DNA of 64,000 nucleotides from Arenimonas oryziterrae DSM 21050 = YC6267 (GTDB lineage: Bacteria; Pseudomonadota; Gammaproteobacteria; Xanthomonadales; Xanthomonadaceae): positions 1-64,000 of the forward strand of contig NZ_ATVD01000003.1 in assembly GCF_000420545.1 (NCBI RefSeq), read 5' to 3'. The notes below the pieces were generated by a model that was given only the letters and a program-made list of their open reading frames with translations, had not been told where the DNA came from and made no database searches. A program made the position numbers and the translations under genes. This document shows positions 42,830 through 51,656 of this stretch, in pieces (the first letter of the stretch is position 1; each line of letters starts with the position of its first letter).

Positions 42830-43270
42830 ATGCCGTCTGCGCCGCAACCATCTCAATTTGGCAGCTTGCTCGACTGGCTGCGCGCGTGGGTCGATTACCA
42901 AATCGCCTTGGCAACGCCGACCGGCCAGATCAATACGGTCGAGCTACCGTCTGGGCGCGCACTGTCGCTGATTGGCTCTTTGGGATTGTCTTCGGCTCTC
43001 ACCCGCGACGGCGAGATCTGGATCGATCGGAACGAAGATCTTTTCGAAGCGACTCCGAATTGGCGCCCTGCAAACCAAGACGAACGCTGCGCCGTGCTGG
43101 CTTGCTCACAACGCCGGCTTTATCCCGAACTCGGTGTCCTGTTGCCTCAGCGACCGATCGACGCACCCGACTGCAGGCATTGCGCAGGTCGGGGAACCAT
43201 CGGGGACATCGCCGTATGCGAGCACTGTCTCGCGCTGGGCTGGGTATCTCCAGAGGAACGCAAGCCGTAG
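42830..43270 (+). CDS. Zinc-ribbon hypothetical protein (146 aa)
   Basis: A soluble protein with a C-terminal zinc-ribbon-like motif: CRHCAGRGTIG, then VCEHCLALGW. The N-terminal 100 residues are not recognised. It starts one base after the rhomboid stop, so it belongs to that operon. Its text looks less GC-biased at third positions than the neighbours, which may mean later acquisition. Confidence 0.7.
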   Translation: MPSAPQPSQFGSLLDWLRAWVDYQIALATPTGQINTVELPSGRALSLIGSLGLSSALTRDGEIWIDRNEDLFEATPNWRPANQDERCAVLACSQRRLYPELGVLLPQRPIDAPDCRHCAGRGTIGDIAVCEHCLALGWVSPEERKP

Positions 43271-43286
43271 GTCATTCCGACTAGAA

Positions 43287-44489
43287 CTATTTCTTAAGCC
43301 AGATGCGCGGATCCTGCGGCTGGCCGTTGCGGCGCAGTTCGAAATACAACGCGGGCCGGCCCTGGCCGCCGGAGCTGCCGACGGTCGCGATCGGCTCGCC
43401 GGCGCGCACGCTGTCGCCGGTGTTCTTGAGCAGGGCGTCGTTGAATGCATACAGCGTCATCCAGCCGTTGCCGTGGTCGAGGATCAACAGCAAGCCGTAA
43501 CCCTTGAGCCAATCGGCATACGCGACGCGGCCGGCATTGACCGCGCGCACTTCCGCCCCGGCGGTGCCCGCGATCAGCAGGCCCTGGCTGGTGTGACCAT
43601 CGGGCATGACGCCGCCGTAGCCGGCCAGCACCGTGCCCGACAGCGGCAGGTTCATCGGGCCGAGCGGGATATTCGCGTTGCCCACGGTGGGCGGCACGCG
43701 CGCGCTCGGCGTGCGTCCGGTCGGCGCACGCGGCGTCACCGGCTTGGGCATCTGCGCCATGAGCTTGCGCAGGCGCTCGAGCAGGGCAACGGTGTTCTTT
43801 TCATCGCGGCCGAGCGCGTTGATGCGTGCGCTGCGATCGCGGTAGCGCGCCTCGATCGACGACACGAGCTTGCCGCGTTCGCGTTTCTGCGCGGCCAGAT
43901 CGGCCAGCTGTGCCTGCTGCTGTCCGCGCGCGACTTCCAGCGATTGCTGGCGCGCCTGCACCTGCTCGGCGACCTGCGCCAGCGATTGCAGCTCGGTGGT
44001 CAGGCCGGCGATGCGCTGCTGGCGATCGTTCTGGAAATAGCGGTGATAGGCGAGCACGCGCGCGCGATCGCTCATGCGTCCTTGTTCGAGCAGCAGCTTG
44101 AGTTGCTCGTGCTTGCCCAGCGCGTAGGCCGAGCGCACGAGGCGCGCGAGTTCCTCGCGCTGCCGGCTGAGCTTGCTTTCCAGTTCGAGCTGACGCTGCT
44201 GCAGGCGCACGAGTTCGGCTTCCTGCACGGCGATCTGCGCTTCGGTCTCGCGCAGCGCCCGTTGCGAGGTCGACACCTTGCCGTCGACGCTGCGCAGCTC
44301 GCCGGCGGCGGCATCGCGTTCGCTATCGAGGCGGCGCTGTTCTTCGCTCAGCGCCTTGATCTGCGCGCGCACGTCGCCGAGCTGCTTCTGCGCCGCGGCC
44401 TGACGCTGCGCGCGCTGCGCCGGCGTCTCCGCGGCGTGCGCGACGCCGACGGCGAAAACCAGAAGCGCACTCAGGACAAGAACTCGCAC
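43287..44489 (-). CDS. envC: Murein hydrolase activator EnvC
   Basis: A 400-residue periplasmic protein: signal peptide (ending VAHAAE), a long coiled coil (about 25-230) and a C-terminal LytM/M23 domain. The LytM motif reads HGNGWMTLYAFNDALL, where active enzymes have His in place of Phe, so it is non-catalytic as expected for EnvC, which activates amidases at the division site. The start is GTG, directly adjoining the gpmI stop. Confidence 0.92.
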   Translation of the reverse strand: MRVLVLSALLVFAVGVAHAAETPAQRAQRQAAAQKQLGDVRAQIKALSEEQRRLDSERDAAAGELRSVDGKVSTSQRALRETEAQIAVQEAELVRLQQRQLELESKLSRQREELARLVRSAYALGKHEQLKLLLEQGRMSDRARVLAYHRYFQNDRQQRIAGLTTELQSLAQVAEQVQARQQSLEVARGQQQAQLADLAAQKRERGKLVSSIEARYRDRSARINALGRDEKNTVALLERLRKLMAQMPKPVTPRAPTGRTPSARVPPTVGNANIPLGPMNLPLSGTVLAGYGGVMPDGHTSQGLLIAGTAGAEVRAVNAGRVAYADWLKGYGLLLILDHGNGWMTLYAFNDALLKNTGDSVRAGEPIATVGSSGGQGRPALYFELRRNGQPQDPRIWLKK

Positions 44490-46019
44490 TCAGCCCGGTT
44501 CCACGAGCGAACGTCCGGTCATTTCCGCCGGGGCGGGCAGGCCGAGCAGATCGAGCAGGGTCGGCGCGATGTCGCGCAAGGCACCGCCATCGCGCAGACG
44601 GAAGGAACGGCCGAGGTAGACCAGCGGCACCGGGCCGACGGTATGCGAGGTATGCGGTTCGCCGGTGAGGGGGTCGCGCATCATTTCCAGATTGCCGTGA
44701 TCGGCGGTCACGATCATCTCGCCGCCGACCGCTTCGAGCGCGGCGCGAATCTCGCCAAGCGCGACATCGACCGCTTCCGCCGCCTGGATCGCCGCCGCGA
44801 GCAGGCCGGTATGCCCGACCATGTCGGGATTGGCGATATTGCACACGATCACATCGTGGCGCTGCGCGCGAATGTCTTCGCACAGCGCGGCAGTGAGTTC
44901 GGGGCAGCTCATCTGCGGCTGCAGGTCGTAGGTGGCGACTTTCGGCGAGGGAATCAGCAGACGGTCTTCGCCGGGCTCGGGCTGTTCGCGGCCGCCGCTG
45001 AAGAAGAAGGTCACGTGCGCGTATTTTTCCGTTTCGGCGATGCGCAGCTGGGTCAGGCGATGTGCCGCCAGCACTTCCGACAACACGTTGCGCAAGGTCT
45101 CCGGCCCATAGGCGACGGCGGCCGGCAGACGCGCGTCGTATTCGCTCAGACACACGAAGCGCGACAGGGCGATCGGGCGCTGGCGCACGAAGCCGGAGAA
45201 ATCCGGCTGCACAAAACACGCGCTCAGCTCGCGCGCGCGGTCGGCACGGAAATTCATGAACACCACGGCGTCGCCGTCAGCGAATTTCGCGCCCGCGCCG
45301 ATCACGGTCGGTTTGACGAACTCGTCGGTTTCGCCGCGCGCGTACGCGGCATCGAGCGCGGCCAAGGCATGGTCCGCGTGATACTCGGCGCTGGCGTCGG
45401 TGATCGCGTAGTAGGCCGTCTGCACGCGATCCCAGCGCTGGTCGCGGTCCATCGCGAAATAGCGGCCGGTGACCGTGGCGATCGTGGCGTTGCCGGCCGC
45501 CGCACACGCGGCCTGCAAGGCGCGCAGGCTCGCGTCGGCCGATTTCGGCGGCGTGTCGCGCCCGTCGAGGAAGGCATGCACGGCCACGCGCGCCACGCCC
45601 TGGCGACGCGCGAGTTCGATCATCGCGAAGATGTGCGCCTCGTGGCTGTGCACGCCACCCGGCGACAGCAGGCCGAACAGATGCAGGCAGCCCTGGTCCG
45701 CGTTCGCTGCCGCGCATGCGGCGAGCAATTCGGCATTGGCGAAGAAACTGCCATCCTCGATCGCGGCATCGATGCGGGTGAGGTCCTGGTAGACGATGCG
45801 GCCCGCGCCGATATTCATGTGTCCGACTTCGGAATTGCCCATCTGCCCGTCCGGCAGGCCGACGAAGCGACCTTCGGTATGCACGAGCGTGTTCGGGCAC
45901 TCGGCCAGCAGCCGTCGCCAGTTCGGCACTTCGGCCAGGGCGATGGCATTGTCGGCGCGTTCGAGGCGGTGTCCCCAACCGTCCAGGATCAGCAACAGCA
46001 AGGGTTTGGGGCGGGCCAT
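44490..46019 (-). CDS. gpmI: 2,3-bisphosphoglycerate-independent phosphoglycerate mutase
   Basis: A 509-residue glycolytic enzyme using two manganese ions. ILDGWG (Asp13) and the catalytic GQMGNSEVGHMNIG (Ser63), FLDGRDTPP and VTADHGN with NPDMVGHTG are all present. The ATG at 46019 has CAGGAG upstream; the frame upstream is longer but is a shadow. The stop abuts the envC start, giving the two-gene operon gpmI-envC. Confidence 0.95.
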   Translation of the reverse strand: MARPKPLLLLILDGWGHRLERADNAIALAEVPNWRRLLAECPNTLVHTEGRFVGLPDGQMGNSEVGHMNIGAGRIVYQDLTRIDAAIEDGSFFANAELLAACAAANADQGCLHLFGLLSPGGVHSHEAHIFAMIELARRQGVARVAVHAFLDGRDTPPKSADASLRALQAACAAAGNATIATVTGRYFAMDRDQRWDRVQTAYYAITDASAEYHADHALAALDAAYARGETDEFVKPTVIGAGAKFADGDAVVFMNFRADRARELSACFVQPDFSGFVRQRPIALSRFVCLSEYDARLPAAVAYGPETLRNVLSEVLAAHRLTQLRIAETEKYAHVTFFFSGGREQPEPGEDRLLIPSPKVATYDLQPQMSCPELTAALCEDIRAQRHDVIVCNIANPDMVGHTGLLAAAIQAAEAVDVALGEIRAALEAVGGEMIVTADHGNLEMMRDPLTGEPHTSHTVGPVPLVYLGRSFRLRDGGALRDIAPTLLDLLGLPAPAEMTGRSLVEPG

Positions 46020-46165
46020 GAGCACTCCTGACGTTCGGCACGGGACGATTGTAGCGAACAGGCCTAGAAAGGGGCTGCGGACGCGACGCCCCGGGGATCG
46101 CGCGGGCCTGTAAACCAAATCCCGCGTCCCGGCATCCGATCCGTACCACCCATGGAGATACCCGC

Positions 46166-46846
46166 ATGCGCCGCACCCTGCTTGCCCTTGCCCTGAGCCT
46201 CGCCGCTGCCAGCGTGGCCGCACACGACGACCAGCACCGTGACATCGACCGCGTCAACGGCGGCGTCACTGCCGAAGCCGGGCAGACCTACGGCGACCTC
46301 AGCACGGTCAACGGCGGCGTCAGCATCGAAGCGGGCGCGATCGTCGACGAGGCCGAAACCGTCAATGGCGGCATCACCATCGCCGACAATGCCCAGCTCG
46401 GCAGTGCGACCACCGTCAACGGCGGCATCCATGCCGGCCAGCACATCGTGGTGAAGAACGACGTGGAGACCGTCAATGGCGGCATCCGCATTTCCTTCCT
46501 GTCCCAGGTCGGCGGCGACGTCAGCACCGTCAACGGTGGCATCACGATCCAGCAGACCGAGGTCAACGGCCGTCTGAACACCGTCAACGGCGACATCACC
46601 GTGGGCGCCAAGTCGCATGTCCGCGGCGGCATCCTGGTCGAAAAGCCCAACCACGGCTGGAACTGGAGCGGCAAGCCGCGCATCCCGCGCATCGTGATCG
46701 GTCCCGACGCCGTGGTCGACGGCGAGCTGCGCTTCGAGCACGAGGTCGAGCTGTTCGTGCACACCAGCGCCAAGGTCGGCACGGTCACCGGCGCGACCGC
46801 CAAGCCCTATACCGACACGCTGCCGGCGCGCGCCGACGGCCGTTGA
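46166..46846 (+). CDS. Exported VNGG-repeat protein, polymer-forming or DUF4097-like
   Basis: A 226-residue exported protein (signal ending VAAHDD). From residue 30 the motif TVNGGI or a close variant recurs seven times at about 19-residue steps, as in right-handed beta-helix or bactofilin-like solenoids. The C-terminal part continues with VVDGELRFEHEVELFVH. The fold suggests a surface or periplasmic scaffold; no exact family is certain. Confidence 0.8.
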   Translation: MRRTLLALALSLAAASVAAHDDQHRDIDRVNGGVTAEAGQTYGDLSTVNGGVSIEAGAIVDEAETVNGGITIADNAQLGSATTVNGGIHAGQHIVVKNDVETVNGGIRISFLSQVGGDVSTVNGGITIQQTEVNGRLNTVNGDITVGAKSHVRGGILVEKPNHGWNWSGKPRIPRIVIGPDAVVDGELRFEHEVELFVHTSAKVGTVTGATAKPYTDTLPARADGR

Positions 46847-46861
46847 CCGCCTGCGGCTAGA

Positions 46862-46888
46862 ATGCGGGTCTCGCCTGGAGACCCGCAT
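46862..46888 (+). promoter_or_regulatory. Hairpin covering RBS and start of the M28 peptidase gene
   Basis: ATGCGGGTCTC (46862-46872) and GAGACCCGCAT (46878-46888) form an 11-pair perfect stem with loop GCCTG. It includes part of the GGAG site and the first two bases of the start codon. A TAGAAT at 46858-46863 may be the -10 box; if so, transcription starts inside the stem and the hairpin could be a DNA rather than an RNA feature. Confidence 0.5.
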
Positions 46889-48593
46889 GTCCCGAGCCCT
46901 GCTCTGCCTCACCCTCGCGCTGTCGCTGTGCGCCTGCCAGCACAGCGCGATGCACACCACCGAATCCTCCCTGGTCGCCGCGAACAATCGCGCCGGCCAT
47001 GCCTTCGGCCCGGAGATTTCCGCCGAAGACTTTTCCGCGCACGTGAAGGTGCTGGCCTCCGATGATTTCGGCGGCCGCGCCCCCGGCAGCGAGGGCGAAG
47101 AAAAAACCGTGCAGTACTTGCGCGAGCAGTTCGAACGCCTGGGCCTGCAGCCGGGCAATGGCGACAGCTATTTCCAGACCGTGCCCATGGTCGAGACCAC
47201 GCCCGATGTCGCGCACAGTCATGTCGTGCTGCGCCAGGGCGGCAAGAAGCGCACGCTGAACTTCGGCGACGAGGTGATGATGGGCACGCGCACCGGCCAG
47301 ACCGAGGTCGCGGTCACCAACAGCGACCTGGTCTTCGTCGGCTACGGCGTCAATGCGCCCGAGCAGGGCTGGAACGATTACGCCGGCATCGACGTGAAGG
47401 GCAAGACGGTCGTGATCCTGATCAACGATCCGGGCTTTCATGCCGGTGACGCCAGCCTGTTCCAGGGCCGACGCATGACCTACTACGGCCGCTGGACCTA
47501 CAAGTTCGAAGAGGCCGCGCGCCAGGGCGCCGCCGCCGCGATCATCGTCCACGACACCGCCGGCGCCGCCTACGGCTGGGACGTGGTGAAGAACAGCTGG
47601 GGCGGCCCGCAGTTCGATCTGCGCATGAGCGACGAACCCGAACCGCGCTTGCCCGCGCAGGGCTGGATCAGCGCCGAGGCCGCAAAAACCCTGTTCGCCG
47701 AGGCCGGGCTCGATCTCGCGCAGTTGTATGTCGCGGCCGGCAAACGCGGCTTCCACGCGGTGCCGCTGACCGGGACGCGCCTGGACGTGAGCTTGCGCAG
47801 CACGATCCGCGAATCGAGCTCGCGCAATGTCGTGGCAAAACTGCCAGGCACGAAATATCCCGACGAGGCCATCGTCTACAGTGCGCACTGGGATCACCTG
47901 GGCACGCATGCCGACGAGGCGGGCGATCACATCTACAACGGCGCGATAGACAACGCGACCGGCGTCGCCGGCGTGCTGGAAATTGCCGAGGCCTTCACCG
48001 TGGCCAAGCCGGCGCCGGAGCGCACCCTGGTGTTCCTGCTGGTGACGTTGGAGGAATCGGGCCTGCTGGGTTCGAAATACTACGTCGCGCATCCGCTGGT
48101 ACCGCTGGCGCAGACGGTCGCGGTGATCAATATCGATGCGATGCCCGTGGTCGGGCCGACGCGCGATCTGGTCGTGGTCGGCCTGGGCAATTCCGAGCTC
48201 GACGACGTGCTGCGTCCGATCACCGACAAGCAGGGCCGCGTGCTCATCGAAGAAAGCGCGCCGGAGAAAGGCCAGTTCTTCCGCTCGGATCATTTCAGTT
48301 TCGCGCGCGCGGGCGTGCCGGCGCTGTATGCGAAAGGCGGCATCGACCATGTCGAGAAGGGCCGTGCCTACGGCCTGTCCGTGCTCGATGACTACACCGC
48401 CGAGCACTATCACAAGGCCGCCGACAACTTCGACCAGAATTGGGATCTGCGCGGCATCGTGCAGGACCTCGCGGCGCTGTACGGCGTCGGTCGCGAACTG
48501 TCGCGCACGCGCGCCTGGCCCAACTACCGGGAAGGCAATGCGTTCCGGGCGGTGCGGGATGCGTCGCGCAAGGAGGCGGCCGCGACGCATTGA
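46887..48593 (+). CDS. M28-family metallopeptidase lipoprotein
   Basis: A 568-residue aminopeptidase-like protein, probably a lipoprotein (LSLCACQ). After a PA domain region (about 170-250) the M28 zinc ligands are visible: SAHWDHLG, GAIDNATGVAG, LEESGLLGS (catalytic Glu and ligand Glu), INIDAM and EHYHKAADNFD. It should cleave N-terminal residues from peptides outside the cytoplasm. All ligands are intact. Confidence 0.92.
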   Translation: MSRALLCLTLALSLCACQHSAMHTTESSLVAANNRAGHAFGPEISAEDFSAHVKVLASDDFGGRAPGSEGEEKTVQYLREQFERLGLQPGNGDSYFQTVPMVETTPDVAHSHVVLRQGGKKRTLNFGDEVMMGTRTGQTEVAVTNSDLVFVGYGVNAPEQGWNDYAGIDVKGKTVVILINDPGFHAGDASLFQGRRMTYYGRWTYKFEEAARQGAAAAIIVHDTAGAAYGWDVVKNSWGGPQFDLRMSDEPEPRLPAQGWISAEAAKTLFAEAGLDLAQLYVAAGKRGFHAVPLTGTRLDVSLRSTIRESSSRNVVAKLPGTKYPDEAIVYSAHWDHLGTHADEAGDHIYNGAIDNATGVAGVLEIAEAFTVAKPAPERTLVFLLVTLEESGLLGSKYYVAHPLVPLAQTVAVINIDAMPVVGPTRDLVVVGLGNSELDDVLRPITDKQGRVLIEESAPEKGQFFRSDHFSFARAGVPALYAKGGIDHVEKGRAYGLSVLDDYTAEHYHKAADNFDQNWDLRGIVQDLAALYGVGRELSRTRAWPNYREGNAFRAVRDASRKEAAATH

Positions 48594-48600
48594 GCGTTTG

Positions 48601-48661
48601 CGGTCGCCAGCAAGCTGGCTCCTGCCAAAGCGAAATGTAGGCGCCAGCTTGCTGGCGACCG
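48601..48661. repeat. REPIN-like pair of inverted REP sequences
   Basis: CGGTCGCCAGCAAGCTGGC (48601-48619) is exactly mirrored by the reverse complement at 48643-48661. Each half holds its own palindrome, GCCAGC-AA-GCTGGC. This form is close to REP elements known in Pseudomonas and relatives, which are spread by RAYT transposases. It lies between convergent genes. Confidence 0.85.
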
Positions 48662-48664
48662 AAC

Positions 48665-49597
48665 TCAGGGTGCCGCGTTCGCGAACCCCAGCAGCGCTTC
48701 GGCAACATTGCCCGGCTGCGCCATCATCGGCATATGGCCGCAGCCGGCGAGCAGCACAGTCTGGCTGCGCGCCAGGCCGCGATGGAAAATCTCGGCCGCG
48801 CTGACGTCGATGACACGATCGTCGCGGCACCACAGCAGCAGCACGGGCGCCTGGATCTTCGGCAGTTCCGCTTCCAGCGAAAACGCCTCCGGGCCGCGTC
48901 CGATGCGATCGAGGATGCCCTGCTCGAATGCGACATCGGCGCGACGACGGCGCACCAGCGCCTCGGTCGCCGGCCAGGGCACGAAGGGCGGATCAGTGAA
49001 CACGATGCCCAGATAGCGGCGCAGTTCGGCGCGCGTGGTCACTTCGAAAGGATTGCGGCCAGCAAGCACTTCGCGACCGAATTGATTTTCCTCGAACTTC
49101 ACGCCCGCCGACGACATCAGCACGATACGTCCGACCTGCGTGGGATGCCGTGCCGCGAGCAGACCGACGATCTGCCCGCCCATCGAATGGCCGACGAGCA
49201 GGGCCGGCTGCTCATGGAAGGTGGCGAGAAATTCGGCGAGGCGATCGGCCTGCGCGCCCGGACCATAGTCGGCATCCGCCTGGCGTTCGCTCTCGCCCCA
49301 GCCGGGCAGGTCGGGCGCGATCACGCGATGCGTCTTCGCCAACTCGCGCATCACCGGCAGCCAGTTCTCCTTGCTGCCGGTGAAGCCGTGCACGAGGACG
49401 ATCAGCGGGCCCTGGCCCGCCTCGAGATAGTTCCAGCGATGCCCGGCTGCCACGAGGGTGTGCTGGCTGGCGCCGGCCAGCCAGCGCTGCCGCGCGAACT
49501 CGGCTTCGAGCACGCGCTCGGGCATCGTCACCGCGACGCCCACCGTCGTCAGCGCCAGCCCCAGGGAAACTGCCAGCGCGACGCGGCTTTTTTTCAC
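48665..49597 (-). CDS. Alpha/beta-fold hydrolase
   Basis: A 310-residue hydrolase with an N-terminal hydrophobic signal or anchor (VALAVSLGLALTTVGVAVT), the oxyanion motif VHGFTGSKENW, nucleophile elbow GHSMGG, the acid in LWCRDDRVID and the catalytic His in AGCGHMPMM. Substrate unknown; esters or lipids are likely. The start is GTG, five bases from the stop of the M1 peptidase gene upstream. Confidence 0.88.
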   Translation of the reverse strand: MKKSRVALAVSLGLALTTVGVAVTMPERVLEAEFARQRWLAGASQHTLVAAGHRWNYLEAGQGPLIVLVHGFTGSKENWLPVMRELAKTHRVIAPDLPGWGESERQADADYGPGAQADRLAEFLATFHEQPALLVGHSMGGQIVGLLAARHPTQVGRIVLMSSAGVKFEENQFGREVLAGRNPFEVTTRAELRRYLGIVFTDPPFVPWPATEALVRRRRADVAFEQGILDRIGRGPEAFSLEAELPKIQAPVLLLWCRDDRVIDVSAAEIFHRGLARSQTVLLAGCGHMPMMAQPGNVAEALLGFANAAP

Positions 49598-49599
49598 GC

Positions 49600-51519
49600 T
49601 CAGGGCGCTTTCTTGTCGGCGAGCACGCCTTCGACCGATCCGATCGTGATCGGATGCAGGGCCGGACGCGCCTTGGCGAACACCTCACGCGCGAAGGCCA
49701 GGCCATCGGGCGTCTTCGCCAGCTCGCTGTAGATCGGCATGACCAGCTTGCGTCGGCCGATCGTGGCCAGGAAGTCGGCGATCGCCGGGCGGGCCGCCGT
49801 GTAGCCGCTGCGGATCGTCAGCGGATACCAGCGCTGCGCGATTTCGGCGTTCGGCGTGCCGGTGAAGTGGTAGGCGGCATCGAGCTGTTCGATCTGCTCG
49901 GCGCTGAGCTTCTCGGGCATGCCTTCGATGAAGCGCACCCATTCCTGCGTACCCCACTTGGACGCGTCGATGTCGGCCGGCGTCATGTGGCCGGCCAGCC
50001 AGTGCGTGCGCGACTCGTCGATCACGTCGAAACGCGCGGCCTTGGCCGGCGTGGCGAACGCGGGAATGCCCGGCTCGTGCAGCCAGGTGTGGATTTCCTC
50101 GGCCGTGGCCTTGCCCGGATTCTTGGCGACGAGTTCAGCATTGAGGAAGCGCTCGAACTCGGCGCTGTCCTGGCTGGTGAAAGCGTGTTCGTCGAACCAC
50201 TTGCGCAGGAACGCATCGAAGGTGCCACGGCCGTAGCGCTGTTCCAGGAAGCTCAGGAACCACTGACCCTTGGTGTAGGGCACGCCGCTGAGCGCATTGT
50301 CGGGATCTTCGCCGGTCAGCGGATCGAGCGCGAGCAGCTGGTTCTTCGGCAGGGTTTCCTTCAGTTCCTCGGTCAGGCCGTTCTGCGCGATCACGAACTC
50401 CATCTGCGCCAGGTCCGAGCCATACACGGCTTCGGTGATGCGGTTTTCGACATAGCTGGTGAAACCTTCGTTGAGCCAGATGTCCTTCCAGCTCGAGTTG
50501 GTGACCAGGTTGCCCGACCAGCTGTGCGCGAGTTCGTGCGCGATGAGGCTGACCAGCGACTTGTCGCCGACGATAACGGTCGGCGTGGCGAAGGTCAGGC
50601 GCGGATTTTCCATGCCGCCGTACGGGAATGAGGGCGGCAGCACGAGCACGTCGTAACGGCCCCAGCGATACGGACCGTAAAGCGATTCGGCCGTGACGAT
50701 CATCTTCTCGGTGTCTTCGAATTCCTTCGCGGCCTTGTCGGCCATCGCCGGCTCGGCCCAGACGCCCGCGCGTTCGGACACCGGACGGAATACCAGATCG
50801 CCGGCGGAAATCGCCAGCAGATAGGACGGGATCGACTGCGGCATCTTGAAGCTGTAGTCGCCGTCGCGCGGCGCCTTCGGATCGTTGTCGGCGCTCATCA
50901 GCGCCATGACGTCCTTGGGCGTGGTGATGTGCGCGTCATAGGTGAAACGCACGCCCGGGGTGTCCTGCAGGGGTACCCAGCTGCGCGCGTGGATCGCTTC
51001 GGACTGGCTGAACATGAAGGGCGTCTTCTTGCCCAGGGTCATCGACGGGCTCATCCACTGCAGGCCCGACGCGGTCGGCGACGTGCTGTAGGTGATGCGC
51101 ACTTTCGGCGCCTGCGCGACCGGCGTGATCGTGAGCTTGCTGCCGTAGATCGGATGCGCGGCGGCGAATTCGAATTTCGCGTCCTGCCAGGTCGTGCCGT
51201 CACCGGACTCGACCTTGGTGACGTTCAGATCGCGGCTGTCGAGCACGAGCGCGGTCGCGGTCTTGTCTTTCCAGTCCAGGTCGAGCGTGGCGGTACCGGC
51301 CAGCGTCTTCTTGTCGAAGTCCACGGCGAGGTCGAGGTCGAGATGCTTGATGACGACCTTCTGGGGTTCGGCAAAAGAATTCTCGTCGCGCACGGGCGGA
51401 GCCTCGGCAGATCCGGTGCTGCTTGCGGGCGGCGCGGGCGTAGCTTCCGGAGTGGACGGTTTCTGGCAGGCCGCGAGCGGCAGCAGGACGGCAGCGAGCA
51501 TCAGGACAGGCAGGCGCAT
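49600..51519 (-). CDS. M1-family aminopeptidase lipoprotein (LTA4-hydrolase type)
   Basis: A 639-residue peptidase with a lipoprotein signal (LPLAACQ). GGMENP substrate motif, zinc motif HELAHSWSGN with NEGF 18 residues on, and a C-terminal helical domain are all visible, in the order of leukotriene A4 hydrolase-like enzymes. It releases N-terminal residues from peptides, here probably in the periplasm. It forms an operon with the alpha/beta hydrolase. Confidence 0.93.
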   Translation of the reverse strand: MRLPVLMLAAVLLPLAACQKPSTPEATPAPPASSTGSAEAPPVRDENSFAEPQKVVIKHLDLDLAVDFDKKTLAGTATLDLDWKDKTATALVLDSRDLNVTKVESGDGTTWQDAKFEFAAAHPIYGSKLTITPVAQAPKVRITYSTSPTASGLQWMSPSMTLGKKTPFMFSQSEAIHARSWVPLQDTPGVRFTYDAHITTPKDVMALMSADNDPKAPRDGDYSFKMPQSIPSYLLAISAGDLVFRPVSERAGVWAEPAMADKAAKEFEDTEKMIVTAESLYGPYRWGRYDVLVLPPSFPYGGMENPRLTFATPTVIVGDKSLVSLIAHELAHSWSGNLVTNSSWKDIWLNEGFTSYVENRITEAVYGSDLAQMEFVIAQNGLTEELKETLPKNQLLALDPLTGEDPDNALSGVPYTKGQWFLSFLEQRYGRGTFDAFLRKWFDEHAFTSQDSAEFERFLNAELVAKNPGKATAEEIHTWLHEPGIPAFATPAKAARFDVIDESRTHWLAGHMTPADIDASKWGTQEWVRFIEGMPEKLSAEQIEQLDAAYHFTGTPNAEIAQRWYPLTIRSGYTAARPAIADFLATIGRRKLVMPIYSELAKTPDGLAFAREVFAKARPALHPITIGSVEGVLADKKAP

Positions 51520-51656
51520 GGTCGGTTCGTCGGTGTCGGGTGGGAGAGCCGGAGTTTATCGCGCCAGGCACGGAAAGGTTTAAATGACTAATGCCATGGG
51601 ACGTGAAGACGGGCCGGCCCTAGCCTTGGCGCACCTTTCCTACCGACCGGTGCCAC

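Noticed and set aside
42972-46031. 1019-codon open frame on the plus strand
   Set aside because: It runs antisense to envC and gpmI, both with intact motifs.
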